A stretch of 64,000 nucleotides of DNA, taken from the NCBI GenBank assembly GCA_963699055.1, contig CAVOTA010000002.1, forward strand, positions 1,426,001 to 1,490,000, written 5' to 3'. The translations under genes were made by a program, and so were the position numbers. Of the stretch, positions 44,694-53,341 are shown one piece after another; the stretch's first letter is position 1, and each line of letters starts with the position of its first letter. The DNA comes from Bog-756 sp963699055. Its GTDB lineage: Bacteria; Actinomycetota; Acidimicrobiia; Acidimicrobiales; RAAP-2. Below the pieces are notes generated by a model. It ran no database searches. It was not told where the DNA came from and worked only from the letters and a program-made list of their open reading frames with translations.

Positions 44694-45584
44694 GTGGCTG
44701 ACAAACGGACCACACTCGACGGCCTGGTCGGCGAGCTCGCCGACGGCATGACCATCGGCATCGGCGGCTGGGGGTCCCGGCGCAAGCCGATGGCCGCGGT
44801 GCGCGCCATCCTGCGCTCGGACCTGACCGGGCTCACCGTGGTGTCCTACGGGGGGCCCGACGTCGGGCTGCTGTGCGCGTCGGGCAAGGTGGCCAAGGTC
44901 GTCTTCCCGTTCGTCACCCTCGACTCGATCGCCACCGAGCCCCACTTCAAGGCGGCCCGCCAGTCCGGGGCCGTCGAGGCCATGGAGGTGGACGAGGGGA
45001 TGTTCTACCTCGGCCTCCTGGCCGCGTCGCAGCGGATCCCGTTCCTGCCCACCCGGTCCGGCCTCGGCTCCGACGTCCTCACCATCAACCCGTCGCTGCG
45101 CACGGTGCGGTCCCCCTACGACGACGGCGAGGAGCTGGTGGCCATGCCCGCGCTCCGGCTCGACGCCGCCGTGATCCACGTCAACCGGGCCGACGCCGCC
45201 GGATCGGGCCAGATCCTGGGCCCCGACCCGTTCTTCGACGACCTCTTCCTGGGTGCGGCCGACCGCCGGTTCGTGACCACCGAGCGCATCGTGGCCACCG
45301 AGCAGCTGGCCGACGAGGGCCCGCTCCAGACGCTGTGCATCAGCCGCCTCCTCACCGATGCCGTGGTCGAGACCCCGGGCGGCGCCCACTTCACGGCGTG
45401 CGTGCCGGACTACGGACGGGACGAGGGCTTCCAGAAGGAGTACGTGGCCGCCGCAGGTGACCCCGGTGCATGGGCCGGGTTCCGCGAGCGGTTCCTCGCC
45501 GTCGACGAGGACGGCTACCAGGCCGCCACCCGCCGGGCGGCCGAGGAGCGGGCCGCCGCCAGGGCCGCCAAGGAGGGCGCATGA
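44694..45584 (+). CDS. ipdA: Steroid ring C-opening hydrolase IpdAB, subunit A
   Basis: IpdA is the alpha subunit of a CoA-transferase-fold hydrolase that opens ring C of the cholesterol-derived COCHEA-CoA. The 296-residue product starts with DKRTTLDGLVGELADGMTI and GIGGWGSRRKPMAAVRAI, very close to mycobacterial IpdA. VDEGMFYLGLLAA, AMPALRLDAAV and PGGAHFTACVPDYGRDE also match. The GTG start has GGGGG eight bases upstream. Its stop codon overlaps the ipdB start (ATGA). Confidence 0.9.
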   Translation: MADKRTTLDGLVGELADGMTIGIGGWGSRRKPMAAVRAILRSDLTGLTVVSYGGPDVGLLCASGKVAKVVFPFVTLDSIATEPHFKAARQSGAVEAMEVDEGMFYLGLLAASQRIPFLPTRSGLGSDVLTINPSLRTVRSPYDDGEELVAMPALRLDAAVIHVNRADAAGSGQILGPDPFFDDLFLGAADRRFVTTERIVATEQLADEGPLQTLCISRLLTDAVVETPGGAHFTACVPDYGRDEGFQKEYVAAAGDPGAWAGFRERFLAVDEDGYQAATRRAAEERAAARAAKEGA

Positions 45585-46357
45585 CCGAGTCCACCGACAC
45601 CGGGGTCACCCGGGCCGAGTACTGCGCCGTCGCCTGCGCCGAGGTGTTCCGCGGCGACGGCGAGGTGATGGCGAGCGCGTTCGGGACGGCCCCCGCGCTG
45701 GGGGCCCGGATCGCCCGGCTCACCTTCGCCCCCGACCTCGTGCTGACCGACGGCGACGCCGCCCTGGTGGCCGGCGCACCGCCACTGGGCGCCCGTCCGT
45801 CCGACCTGGTGCTCGAGTCCCACATGCCCTACCGCAGGGTGTTCGACGTGGTGTGGTCGGGTCGGCGCAACCTGATCATGATGGCGTCGCAGATCGACCG
45901 GACGGGCAACCAGAACATCAGCGCCATCGGCCCCTGGGCGCAGCCCAAGGCCCAGCTGGTCGGGGTGCGCGGCGCGCCGGGCAACACGGTCAACCACACC
46001 ACCAGCTACTGGGTGCCGAACCACTCCCCCCGGTCCTTCGTCGACCGGGTCGACGTGGTCTCGGGTGTGGGCTGGGCGCGGGCGGCCGCGGCGGGACCGT
46101 CGGCCACCCGGTTCCACGAGATCCGGTACGTGGTGTCCAACCTCGGCGTGTTCGACTTCGCCACGCCCGACAAGGTGATGCGGCTGGCCTCGGTCCACCC
46201 CGGGGTGACCGTCGACGACGTGGTCGCCGCCACCGGGTTCGATCTCGTCGTGCCGGACGCGGTCCCCGAGACCCGGATGCCGACCCCGGAGGAGCTCGAC
46301 CTGCTCCGCACCGTCCTCGACCCGCGTGGCGTCCGCGACCGCGAGGTCCCGGCGTGA
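45581..46357 (+). CDS. ipdB: Steroid ring C-opening hydrolase IpdAB, subunit B
   Basis: This 258-residue beta subunit pairs with IpdA in a heterotetramer. It begins with a TRAEYCAVACAEVFRGDGEV helix, then ASAFGTAPALGARIARLTFA, LTDGDAALV, VWSGRRNLIMMASQIDRTGN, QNISAIGPW and ARFHEIRYVVSNLGVFDF-type segments of the CoA-transferase family. AAGGAGG lies just before the ATG, and the ATG overlaps the ipdA stop. Its own TGA overlaps the ipdC GTG, so three subunits and enzymes of one pathway are translationally linked. Confidence 0.9.
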   Translation: MTESTDTGVTRAEYCAVACAEVFRGDGEVMASAFGTAPALGARIARLTFAPDLVLTDGDAALVAGAPPLGARPSDLVLESHMPYRRVFDVVWSGRRNLIMMASQIDRTGNQNISAIGPWAQPKAQLVGVRGAPGNTVNHTTSYWVPNHSPRSFVDRVDVVSGVGWARAAAAGPSATRFHEIRYVVSNLGVFDFATPDKVMRLASVHPGVTVDDVVAATGFDLVVPDAVPETRMPTPEELDLLRTVLDPRGVRDREVPA

Positions 46358-47430
46358 GCCACCCGGCCCTCCACACCCCGTTCTGCGACCTCGTCGGCGT
46401 CCGCTACCCCATCGTCCAGACCGGCATGGGGTGGGTCGCCGGACCCCGGCTGGTGGCGGCCACCGCCGAGGCCGGCGGCCTGGGGATCCTGGCGTCGGCC
46501 ACCATGACCTTCGACGAACTGGCCACCGCCCTGGCCGACGTGCGGACCCGCACCGACCGGCCGATCGGCGTCAACCTCCGCACCGACGTGGCCGACGTGG
46601 CCGACCGGGTACAGCTGATGATCGACAACGGCGTCCGGGTGGCGAGCTTCGCCCAGGCGCCCAACCCGGCGCTGGTCGACCGGTGCCGCTCGGCCGGACT
46701 GGTGGTCATGCCCACCATCGGGGCGCGGCGGCACGCGGAGAAGGTGGCGGAGTGGGGTGTCGACGCCGTCATCGCCCAGGGGGGCGAGGGCGGTGGCCAC
46801 ACCGGCGCCGTGCCGACCTCGCTGCTGGCGCCCGCCGTAGTCGACGCCGTCGGCGGCCGGGTGGCGGTGATCGCGGCCGGCGGATTCTTCGACGGCCGGG
46901 GACTGGTCGCCGCGCTGGCCTACGGGGCGGCCGGCATCGCCATGGGCACGCGGTTCCTCCTCACCCAGGAGAGCCGGGTGCCCGACGAGGTCAAGAAGCT
47001 CTATCTCCAGACGCCGGTGACCGGCACGGTGGTGTCCACCAGGGTCGACGGCGCACCCCAGCGGGTCATCCGCACCGACCTCGTCGACCATCTCGAGCAC
47101 ACCGGGTGGGTGCGCTCGCTCCCGCGTGCCCTCGCCAATGCCCACGCCTTCCGGAAGGAGACCCACTCGACGCTGCCGGCGCTGCTCAAGGAGGGCCGGG
47201 CCATGAAGCAGGGCAACGACCTGTCGTGGGCCCAGGTGGTCATGGCGGCGAACGCGCCGATGATGACCAAGGCCGCACTCGTCGACGGCCGCACCGACGT
47301 CGGCGTACTGCCCACCGGACAGGTGGTCGGGGAGATCACCGAGCTCCCGACCGTGGCGGAACTGATCGGTCGCGTCATGGACGAGGCCGGCCGCGTCCTG
47401 GACCGGTTCGGCGCCCCCGGCGCCCACTGA
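46354..47430 (+). CDS. ipdC: IpdC-type flavin reductase of steroid C/D-ring degradation
   Basis: IpdC is an FMN-dependent reductase that removes the hydroxyl of 5-hydroxy-HIC-CoA in the HIP pathway. The 358-residue product has PFCDLVGVRYPIVQTGMGWV, EAGGLGILASATMT, AQGGEGGGHTGAVPT, AAGGFFDGRGLVAALAYGAA and the GTVVSTRVDGAPQRVIRT region. These match mycobacterial IpdC and distinguish it from ordinary nitronate monooxygenases such as the paralogue at 10718. GTG 46354 overlaps the ipdB stop. It is the last gene of the operon. Confidence 0.87.
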   Translation: MSHPALHTPFCDLVGVRYPIVQTGMGWVAGPRLVAATAEAGGLGILASATMTFDELATALADVRTRTDRPIGVNLRTDVADVADRVQLMIDNGVRVASFAQAPNPALVDRCRSAGLVVMPTIGARRHAEKVAEWGVDAVIAQGGEGGGHTGAVPTSLLAPAVVDAVGGRVAVIAAGGFFDGRGLVAALAYGAAGIAMGTRFLLTQESRVPDEVKKLYLQTPVTGTVVSTRVDGAPQRVIRTDLVDHLEHTGWVRSLPRALANAHAFRKETHSTLPALLKEGRAMKQGNDLSWAQVVMAANAPMMTKAALVDGRTDVGVLPTGQVVGEITELPTVAELIGRVMDEAGRVLDRFGAPGAH

Positions 47431-47513
47431 GCACCACGGCAGGCCCCCTTTACCTCATGGCGGAGGCGGTGTCCATAGGTGTCGCACAAGTTTGACGATG
47501 GGACGAAGGCCCA

Positions 47514-47542
47514 TTGTTTCCCCGTTCAGGCTGGGCCATACT
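47514..47542 (+). promoter_or_regulatory. Probable promoter of the ketosynthase gene
   Basis: TTGTTT (47514-47519) and CATACT (47537-47542) are separated by 17 nt in an AT-richer patch. The implied 5' leader is about 90 nt. Confidence 0.45.
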
Positions 47543-47638
47543 TTTCCCCTCACAGCATCACCGGCACACGACGGGGAGCGGTCCGACCGCTCCCGGACCC
47601 CGGACCCGACGTGTGCACCGAGCGGCCGAGGAGGTCAG

Positions 47639-48841
47639 ATGGCAGGAGCTGCAGACCGACTCCCCGCAGGACGACGCGCCGGACGGGACACGCCGATGAG
47701 CATCACCGGTGTGGGTGCCGTCACCGGCTACGGCTGGGGAGCCAAGCACGTCTGGGACGGCTTCCTGCTCGGGGAGAGCGCCGTGCAGCTGCGTACCGGT
47801 CTGGACGGCTTCGTCGACGGTGGTCGGGCCTATGTGGCCACCATCCCCGAAGAGGGTGGACGCCCCGGTGGTCCGAGCCGGTTCATGCGGGCGGTGCGGT
47901 TCGCCGCCCGTGAGGCGATCGCCGACGCGCTCGAGCGGGGCTGGCGTCCCGGCCCCGTGGTCGGGGTCGTCCACTCGATGGTGCTGGGCGACGTGGAGAT
48001 GTGGCGGGACTACTACCGGGCCGAGGCCGGCACCGTCCCGGGTCGCCAGTGGGTGCAGATGATGCCGGGCACCGTGATCTCCATGATGATGAAGGAGAAC
48101 GACTTCCACGGCCCGGCCATGGCCGTCACGGCCATGTGCGCCTCGGGCAACGCCGGGATGCTGACGGCCAAGTCGTGGATCGACTCGGGGATCGCCTCCG
48201 ACGTGATCCTCCTGTCGACCGACCTCTCGGGCATCCCCGAGAACCTCCGCCGGTTCCAGGACATCGGCGTGGCCGTGCTCGACCGCCCGCCGTTCGACGG
48301 GTGCCGGCCCTTCCAGGAGGGCAGCCGCGGCTTCGTGGGTGGCGAGGCGGCGGTCGCCATGGTGCTGTCCGGACAGCCGGACGGGGCCTACGCCGACGTG
48401 CTGGGCGGGGCCATGACCATGGACGCCTGGAGTGCGGTGTCGATCGCACCCGACCTCACGGAGATGTTCCGCTGCTTCCGCGAGGCACTGTCGGTGTCCG
48501 GTGTGGATCCCTCGGAGGTCGCCTACATGAACGCCCACGGCCCCGGCACCGCCCAGTGCGACGCCGCCGAGGCCCGGGTGCTCGACGAGCTGTTCCCCGA
48601 CGCCCACGGGATCTTCTCGGTCAAGCCGCTGACCGGACACTGCCAGGGCGCGGCGTCCTCGGTGGAGCTCCTCGCCACCATCTATGCGTTCCAGACGGGC
48701 TTCGTCCCGGCACCTCCCCAGGTCGCCCAGGGACACCCTCGCCTCATCACCGGGCTCACCCCCCGCCGCGACGGGATGATGGTCAAGTCGTCGATCGGGC
48801 TCGGGGGCTACAACTCCGCCGTCGTCGTCGCCAAGCCCTAG
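47639..48841 (+). CDS. Stand-alone beta-ketoacyl synthase-like protein
   Basis: The 400-residue protein has a thiolase/ketosynthase fold. The nucleophile is Cys in TAMCASGNAG and the two histidines are in NAHGPGTAQCDAAE and KPLTGHCQGAASSVE, so the Cys-His-His triad of condensing enzymes is intact. It is shorter and more divergent than FabF, and no acyl carrier protein, reductase or transferase gene is nearby. ATG 47639 has GAGGAGG just upstream; ATG 47696 (381 residues), where family similarity begins, lacks one. It could make a lipid or polyketide precursor, or be a decarboxylase-like variant; the function is open. Confidence 0.75.
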   Translation: MAGAADRLPAGRRAGRDTPMSITGVGAVTGYGWGAKHVWDGFLLGESAVQLRTGLDGFVDGGRAYVATIPEEGGRPGGPSRFMRAVRFAAREAIADALERGWRPGPVVGVVHSMVLGDVEMWRDYYRAEAGTVPGRQWVQMMPGTVISMMMKENDFHGPAMAVTAMCASGNAGMLTAKSWIDSGIASDVILLSTDLSGIPENLRRFQDIGVAVLDRPPFDGCRPFQEGSRGFVGGEAAVAMVLSGQPDGAYADVLGGAMTMDAWSAVSIAPDLTEMFRCFREALSVSGVDPSEVAYMNAHGPGTAQCDAAEARVLDELFPDAHGIFSVKPLTGHCQGAASSVELLATIYAFQTGFVPAPPQVAQGHPRLITGLTPRRDGMMVKSSIGLGGYNSAVVVAKP

Positions 48842-48891
48842 GCGGCCCCATCGCCGGCCCCGGCGTCGGCAACCCGGCGTCGCTCCGTTGC

Positions 48892-48929
48892 GATCCGCGA
48901 TTGCACGGATCAACCCCTCCGGCTAAAGC
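48892..48929 (+). promoter_or_regulatory. Promoter and inverted repeat before the GGDEF-EAL gene
   Basis: TTGCAC (48901-48906) and TAAAGC (48924-48929) are 17 nt apart. A perfect inverted repeat, GATCCG-N8-CGGATC (48892-48911), covers the -35 element and may be an operator. Confidence 0.45.
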
Positions 48930-48960
48930 CCGGACACCGCCGGGCCGATGACTTGGGCCT

Positions 48961-51960
48961 ATGGTGATCTCGAGCACGAACGAGGGTCGGCGACGCTCGG
49001 TCTCCTTCGGGCGGGTCGCGCTCGAGGACGGCCGGGCCATCGACGTCCCGTTCGAGCTGTCACGCAACCTCGGACTCGCCAACCAGGGCATCCAGACGCT
49101 CACGTGGGTCTACAGCCGACCCGACGACACGGTCCTGTGGTCCGGTCCGGCCGAGCAGTTCTTCGGGTTCACCGTGGGCACCCGTGGCTTCCTGGTCAAC
49201 GGCAGCTCGCCGGAGGCCGACGACGGAGGCTTCATCGGTCCCGAGCTCCACCTGGGCGGCACCCCCGTCTCCGACCTCGGCGAGGAGCTGCTCGCCCCCA
49301 TCCTCGAGCCGATCCGGGCCGGCGCCCCGGTCGGCACCTACGAGCTCTTCGCCCGGGTCACCTGCCCGGACGGCACCGAGCACCACCTGGTGATCCGGGC
49401 CTCGACCGTGGGGTCGAGCGCCCTCGGGGCCGGAGCCGTCGCCGGCGCGCTCGATCCGCACGACTGGCTGACCGGCGTCATCGTCGACGTGACCGCCCAG
49501 GAGCTGTTCGAGCAGGAGCTGGGCAGCCTCGTCGACCGCTACCGGCTCCTGACCGAGGTCTCCCCGGACCTCGTGATCGTGCACCAGAACGGCCTGCTGG
49601 TCTACGGGAACCGGGCCGCGGTCCGGGCATGGGGCGCCGAGTCGATGGACGAGTACTACGGCCACCCGATCACCGACTACATCCACCCGAACGACCTCAA
49701 CGACACCGTGCAGCGGATCGCCGCCCTGACCGAGGAGGGCCAGTTCGTCGAGCACGGCGAAGCCCGGATCGTCTCCCCCGACGGCACGGTCACCGTCATG
49801 GAGGCGACCAGCATCCGCACCACGTGGGGCGGCGAGCCGGCGTTCCAGGTGATCCTCCGCGACGTGTCCGAGCGGCGGGCGGCCGAGGCCGCCGCCCGCT
49901 ACCAGGCGAGCCTCGTGGCCCACGTGTCCGACGCCATCATCGGCATCGACACCGACGGACGGATCGAGAGCTGGAACGAGGCGGCCCAGAACATCTACGG
50001 GTGGACCGAGACCGAGGTCAAGGGGATGTCGATCGGCGCCGTGGTCACCGCCGACCGCACCGACAGCGCGGCCGTGCTCCGACGCGGTCAGCACACCCAC
50101 CACCGCCGGGACGGATCCTCGGTCGAGGTCCTGGTCTCCATCGACCCGCTCATCGACGACGACACCCAGCCGTCGGGGTGGGTGGTGGTGTGCACCGAGC
50201 AGACCGACGCCCGCCAGGCCGAGGCCGGCCGGCGGGCGGCCGAGGAGCGCTACGAGGCCGTCGTCGCCTCGCTCAGCGAGGGCATCGTCCTCTTCGACGA
50301 GAACGGCGACATGAGCGCCCACAACCAGGCGGCGGCCACCATCCTCGGGGACCGCCTCAACCGGTTCCAGGGTCACCGCCTGTTCACCGGCGACGCCGTC
50401 GCCACGTCCGCCGACGGCCAGCTGCTGACCCTCGAGATGTTCCCCCACGTGCGCACCCAGCGGACGGGTGAGCCCGAGGACGAGGTCGTGATCGGCGTCA
50501 CCGACGGGGCCGGCGGGTTCCAGTGGCTGTCCATGAGCTCCCGGCTGCTGACCGGGGCCAACCAGTCCGACGCGCCCATGGTCGTGTGCTCCTTCACCGA
50601 CGTGACCGACCGCAAGGTGGCCGAGTCGAAGCTCCAGTGGATGGCTTTCCACGACTCGTTGACCAGGCTGGGCAACCGCCAGAAGTTCACCGAGGAGCTC
50701 GAGCGCGAGCTGATGCTGTCGATGCAGCACGGGTCCAACCTGGCCGTGCTCTTCATCGACCTCGACCACTTCAAGTGGGTCAACGACTCCTACGGCCACA
50801 CCAGCGGCGACGAGCTCCTGATCGAGCTGGCCCGCCGGTTCAAGTCGATGGCCCGCAAGGCCGACATGGTCAGCCGGTTCTCCGGCGACGAGTTCGTGGT
50901 CCTGTGCCCGAACGTCCGTGACGTCGACCATGCCGTCGAGCTCGCCACCGAGTACGCACGGGTGACCGAGGCGCCGTTCAACCTGTCGACCCACCGGTCC
51001 GTCGTGGTGACGGCCAGCGTGGGTGTGGCCTACGTGGCCAAGGGCGCCCAGACGGCCCAGGACATCCTCCAGCAGGCGGACACCGCCATGTTCACGGCGA
51101 AGAAGAAGGGCCCGTCGCGCATCGAGGTGTTCGACGAGTCCCTGCGCGAGAACACCGTCGAGCGCCTGGAGATCTACAACGACCTCCGGCACTCGATCGA
51201 GAACGACGAGCTCGTCGTCCACTACCAGCCCATCGCCTCGGTGTCGACCGGCACCATCGTGGCGTTCGAGGCGCTGGTCCGGTGGAACCATCCCACCCGG
51301 GGCCTGCTCGGTCCGATGGAGTTCATCCCCTTCGCCGAGCAGACCGACCTCATCCACTCGCTCGGCCGCTGGGTGCTCCGCGAGGCGTGCACCACGATGG
51401 CGCGGTGGCGGTCCGAGGTGCCCGGCGCCGAGGACGTCTACATCACCGTCAATCTGTCGGTGCACCAGCTGAGCGACGCCTCCCTGCTCGACACCATCAC
51501 CAAGGTTCTGGCCGATTCGGGTCTGCCGGCCGAGGCACTGGTGCTCGAGGTGACCGAATCGGTGGTGATGAGCGAGACCCCCGAGACCGTGGAGGCGCTG
51601 AAGGGCATCGAGGCCATGGGCGTCGGGCTCGCCATCGACGACTTCGGGACGGGCGAGTCCTCGTTGGCCCGCCTGAAGAAGTTCACCGTCAAGGTGCTCA
51701 AGATCGACAAGTCGTTCGTGGACGGGCTCGGGGACCACGGCACCGACGAGGCCATCGTGCGGGCCATCGTGCAGCTCTCGAAGGCGCTGAACCTGACCGT
51801 GCTGGCCGAGGGGGTCGAGACGCCCGAGCAGCTCGAGACGGTGGCCGCTCTCGGCTGCGACCTGTACCAGGGCTACCTGATGTCGCGGCCGGTCAGTGCC
51901 GAGCAGGTCGACTTCGCCAAGCAGGCGGAGACGACCTCGCAGACAGACCTCCCCGCGTAG
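48961..51960 (+). CDS. PAS-GGDEF-EAL cyclic-di-GMP enzyme
   Basis: This 999-residue soluble protein has an N-terminal region of about 190 residues, three PAS-like segments (about 190-310, 315-430 and 435-550), a GGDEF domain (about 555-720) and an EAL domain (about 735-985). The GGDEF motif is SGDEF, as in some active cyclases, and an RxxD inhibitory site (RKAD) lies five residues before it. The EAL domain is canonical: EALVRW, DDFGTGESS, KIDKSF, LAEGVET and QGYLMSRP. Both synthesis and breakdown of c-di-GMP are possible, with PAS input deciding. ATG 48961 lacks a strong ribosome-binding site. Confidence 0.9.
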   Translation: MVISSTNEGRRRSVSFGRVALEDGRAIDVPFELSRNLGLANQGIQTLTWVYSRPDDTVLWSGPAEQFFGFTVGTRGFLVNGSSPEADDGGFIGPELHLGGTPVSDLGEELLAPILEPIRAGAPVGTYELFARVTCPDGTEHHLVIRASTVGSSALGAGAVAGALDPHDWLTGVIVDVTAQELFEQELGSLVDRYRLLTEVSPDLVIVHQNGLLVYGNRAAVRAWGAESMDEYYGHPITDYIHPNDLNDTVQRIAALTEEGQFVEHGEARIVSPDGTVTVMEATSIRTTWGGEPAFQVILRDVSERRAAEAAARYQASLVAHVSDAIIGIDTDGRIESWNEAAQNIYGWTETEVKGMSIGAVVTADRTDSAAVLRRGQHTHHRRDGSSVEVLVSIDPLIDDDTQPSGWVVVCTEQTDARQAEAGRRAAEERYEAVVASLSEGIVLFDENGDMSAHNQAAATILGDRLNRFQGHRLFTGDAVATSADGQLLTLEMFPHVRTQRTGEPEDEVVIGVTDGAGGFQWLSMSSRLLTGANQSDAPMVVCSFTDVTDRKVAESKLQWMAFHDSLTRLGNRQKFTEELERELMLSMQHGSNLAVLFIDLDHFKWVNDSYGHTSGDELLIELARRFKSMARKADMVSRFSGDEFVVLCPNVRDVDHAVELATEYARVTEAPFNLSTHRSVVVTASVGVAYVAKGAQTAQDILQQADTAMFTAKKKGPSRIEVFDESLRENTVERLEIYNDLRHSIENDELVVHYQPIASVSTGTIVAFEALVRWNHPTRGLLGPMEFIPFAEQTDLIHSLGRWVLREACTTMARWRSEVPGAEDVYITVNLSVHQLSDASLLDTITKVLADSGLPAEALVLEVTESVVMSETPETVEALKGIEAMGVGLAIDDFGTGESSLARLKKFTVKVLKIDKSFVDGLGDHGTDEAIVRAIVQLSKALNLTVLAEGVETPEQLETVAALGCDLYQGYLMSRPVSAEQVDFAKQAETTSQTDLPA

Positions 51961-51989
51961 CGGCGTGCCCCGTCACCCGCTACGCGGGG
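51951..51989. terminator. Terminator overlapping the GGDEF-EAL stop codon
   Basis: CCCCGCGTAGCGG (51951-51963) pairs perfectly with CCGCTACGCGGGG (51977-51989), a 13-bp stem with a 13-nt loop. The TAG stop (51958-51960) is inside the 5' arm. The thiolase gene converges from the other side, so it can serve both strands. Confidence 0.65.
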
Positions 51990-52023
51990 CGGGCCCGCAC
52001 GGTGCGTTCCACGGGGACGGGAC

Positions 52024-53229
52024 TCAGCCGAGGCGCTCGATGATGGTGGCGTTGGCCTGCCCGCCGCCCTCGCACATCGTCTGCAGTCCGTAGCGGGCGC
52101 CGGTCCGCTCCATCTCGTGCAGGAGGGTGGCCAGGAGGCGGGCGCCGGAGCCGCCGGTCGGATGGCCGATGGCGATGGCCCCGCCGTTGACGTTCACCCG
52201 GTCCATGTCCGGGTGGTGCTCCTTCTCCCAGGCCAGGACCACCGAGGCGAACGCCTCGTTGATCTCGACCAGGTCGATGTCGTCGAGCGACAGCTTCGCC
52301 TTCTCGAGGACCAGGGTGGTCGCCGGGATCGGCGCCGTCAGCATGATCACCGGGTCGTTGGCGGCCACCGCGAACGTGTGGAACCGGGCACGGGGGGTGA
52401 GTCCCAGCTGTCCGGCCCGCTCCTCGGACATGATCAGCACGGCGGCGGCGCCGTCGGAGATCTGCGACGACGAGGCGGCCGTGACCAGGCCGTCCTCCAC
52501 GAAGCAGGGCGGGAGCTGCGCGAGCTTCTCGTACGTCGAGCCCGCCCGCACCCCTTCGTCGAAGGTGAGCGGTCCCTCGCCGGCCGGGTCGCCCTCGTCG
52601 GTGCCGGCCACGGCGACCTTGTCCTCGATCCGGGCCCGGCGGGTGGCCAGGGGGAGGATCTCCCGCTCGAAGCGTCCCTCGGCGATGGCGAGGGACGCCC
52701 GCTCGTGGGAGCGCAGGGCGAACCGGTCCATCTCCTCGCGGGTGATGCCCCACCGGCGGGCGATCTCCTCGGCGCACAGGCCCTGGTGGATGAAGTCGAA
52801 GCGCCCGTGGACGGTGGGACCGTAGGCGTCGCCGGGACCGTGCTCGGTGGTCGACCCGATGGGTACCCGGCTCATGGCCTCGACACCGCCGCCGATCACG
52901 ATGTCCATGGCGCCCGAGGCCACGGCCTGGGCGGCGAAGTGCACCGCCTGCTGGGCCGACCCGCACTGGCGGTCGACGGTGGTCCCCGGGACCGTGTCGG
53001 GGAACCCGGCGGCCAGCGCCGCGTTGCGGCCGATGTTCATGGCCTGCTCGCCCACCGTCATGGTGCAGCCGAAGATCACGTCCTCGACCAGGGCGGGGTC
53101 GAGGTCGTTGCGGGCGACCAGGGCGGCGAGCGGCTGGGCCGCCAGGTCCACCGCGTGCCACCCGGACAGTCGCCCGTTCTTCCTTCCCACCGGGGTACGG
53201 ACGACGTCGACGATCACAGCGCTGGCCAT
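52024..53229 (-). CDS. Acetyl-CoA acetyltransferase (thiolase)
   Basis: This 401-residue thiolase cleaves 3-ketoacyl-CoA with free CoA. The nucleophile is Cys in VDRQCGSAQQAV, the histidine is in AIAIGHPTGGSGAR and the second cysteine in TMCEGGGQANATI. Full length and all three catalytic residues argue for a degradative FadA-type enzyme. It is divergent from an acyl-CoA dehydrogenase pair and shares operator B (53262-53288). A role in side-chain or ring-fragment beta-oxidation is inferred from that arrangement; FadA5 or FadA6 equivalence cannot be decided by eye. Confidence 0.9.
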   Translation of the reverse strand: MASAVIVDVVRTPVGRKNGRLSGWHAVDLAAQPLAALVARNDLDPALVEDVIFGCTMTVGEQAMNIGRNAALAAGFPDTVPGTTVDRQCGSAQQAVHFAAQAVASGAMDIVIGGGVEAMSRVPIGSTTEHGPGDAYGPTVHGRFDFIHQGLCAEEIARRWGITREEMDRFALRSHERASLAIAEGRFEREILPLATRRARIEDKVAVAGTDEGDPAGEGPLTFDEGVRAGSTYEKLAQLPPCFVEDGLVTAASSSQISDGAAAVLIMSEERAGQLGLTPRARFHTFAVAANDPVIMLTAPIPATTLVLEKAKLSLDDIDLVEINEAFASVVLAWEKEHHPDMDRVNVNGGAIAIGHPTGGSGARLLATLLHEMERTGARYGLQTMCEGGGQANATIIERLG

Positions 53230-53261
53230 GGCGCCATTGTGGCCGATGGGGCACGGTTGCC

Positions 53262-53288
53262 GGAAATCTGGCGGTGTGTCAGATTTCC
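53262..53288. promoter_or_regulatory. Operator B between thiolase and acyl-CoA dehydrogenase genes
   Basis: GGAAATCTG (53262-53270) and CAGATTTCC (53280-53288) form perfect 9-bp arms around nine bases. The core on the minus strand, CTGACACACCGCCAG, matches operators A, C and D. It lies 33 bp before the thiolase start and 53 bp before the dehydrogenase start. Confidence 0.65.
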
Positions 53289-53341
53289 CCTCGACCGCGC
53301 CGGGCGTGCCGCGCCACCGGCCGAAGCGAGGGACCCGCCCG

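Noticed and set aside
41760..45389. A single minus-strand frame of about 1,209 codons containing the EAL domain
   Set aside because: Its upstream two-thirds run antisense to ipdA and echA20 and through the SDR gene in another frame. The EAL domain starts at its own ATG with a ribosome-binding site at 42671.
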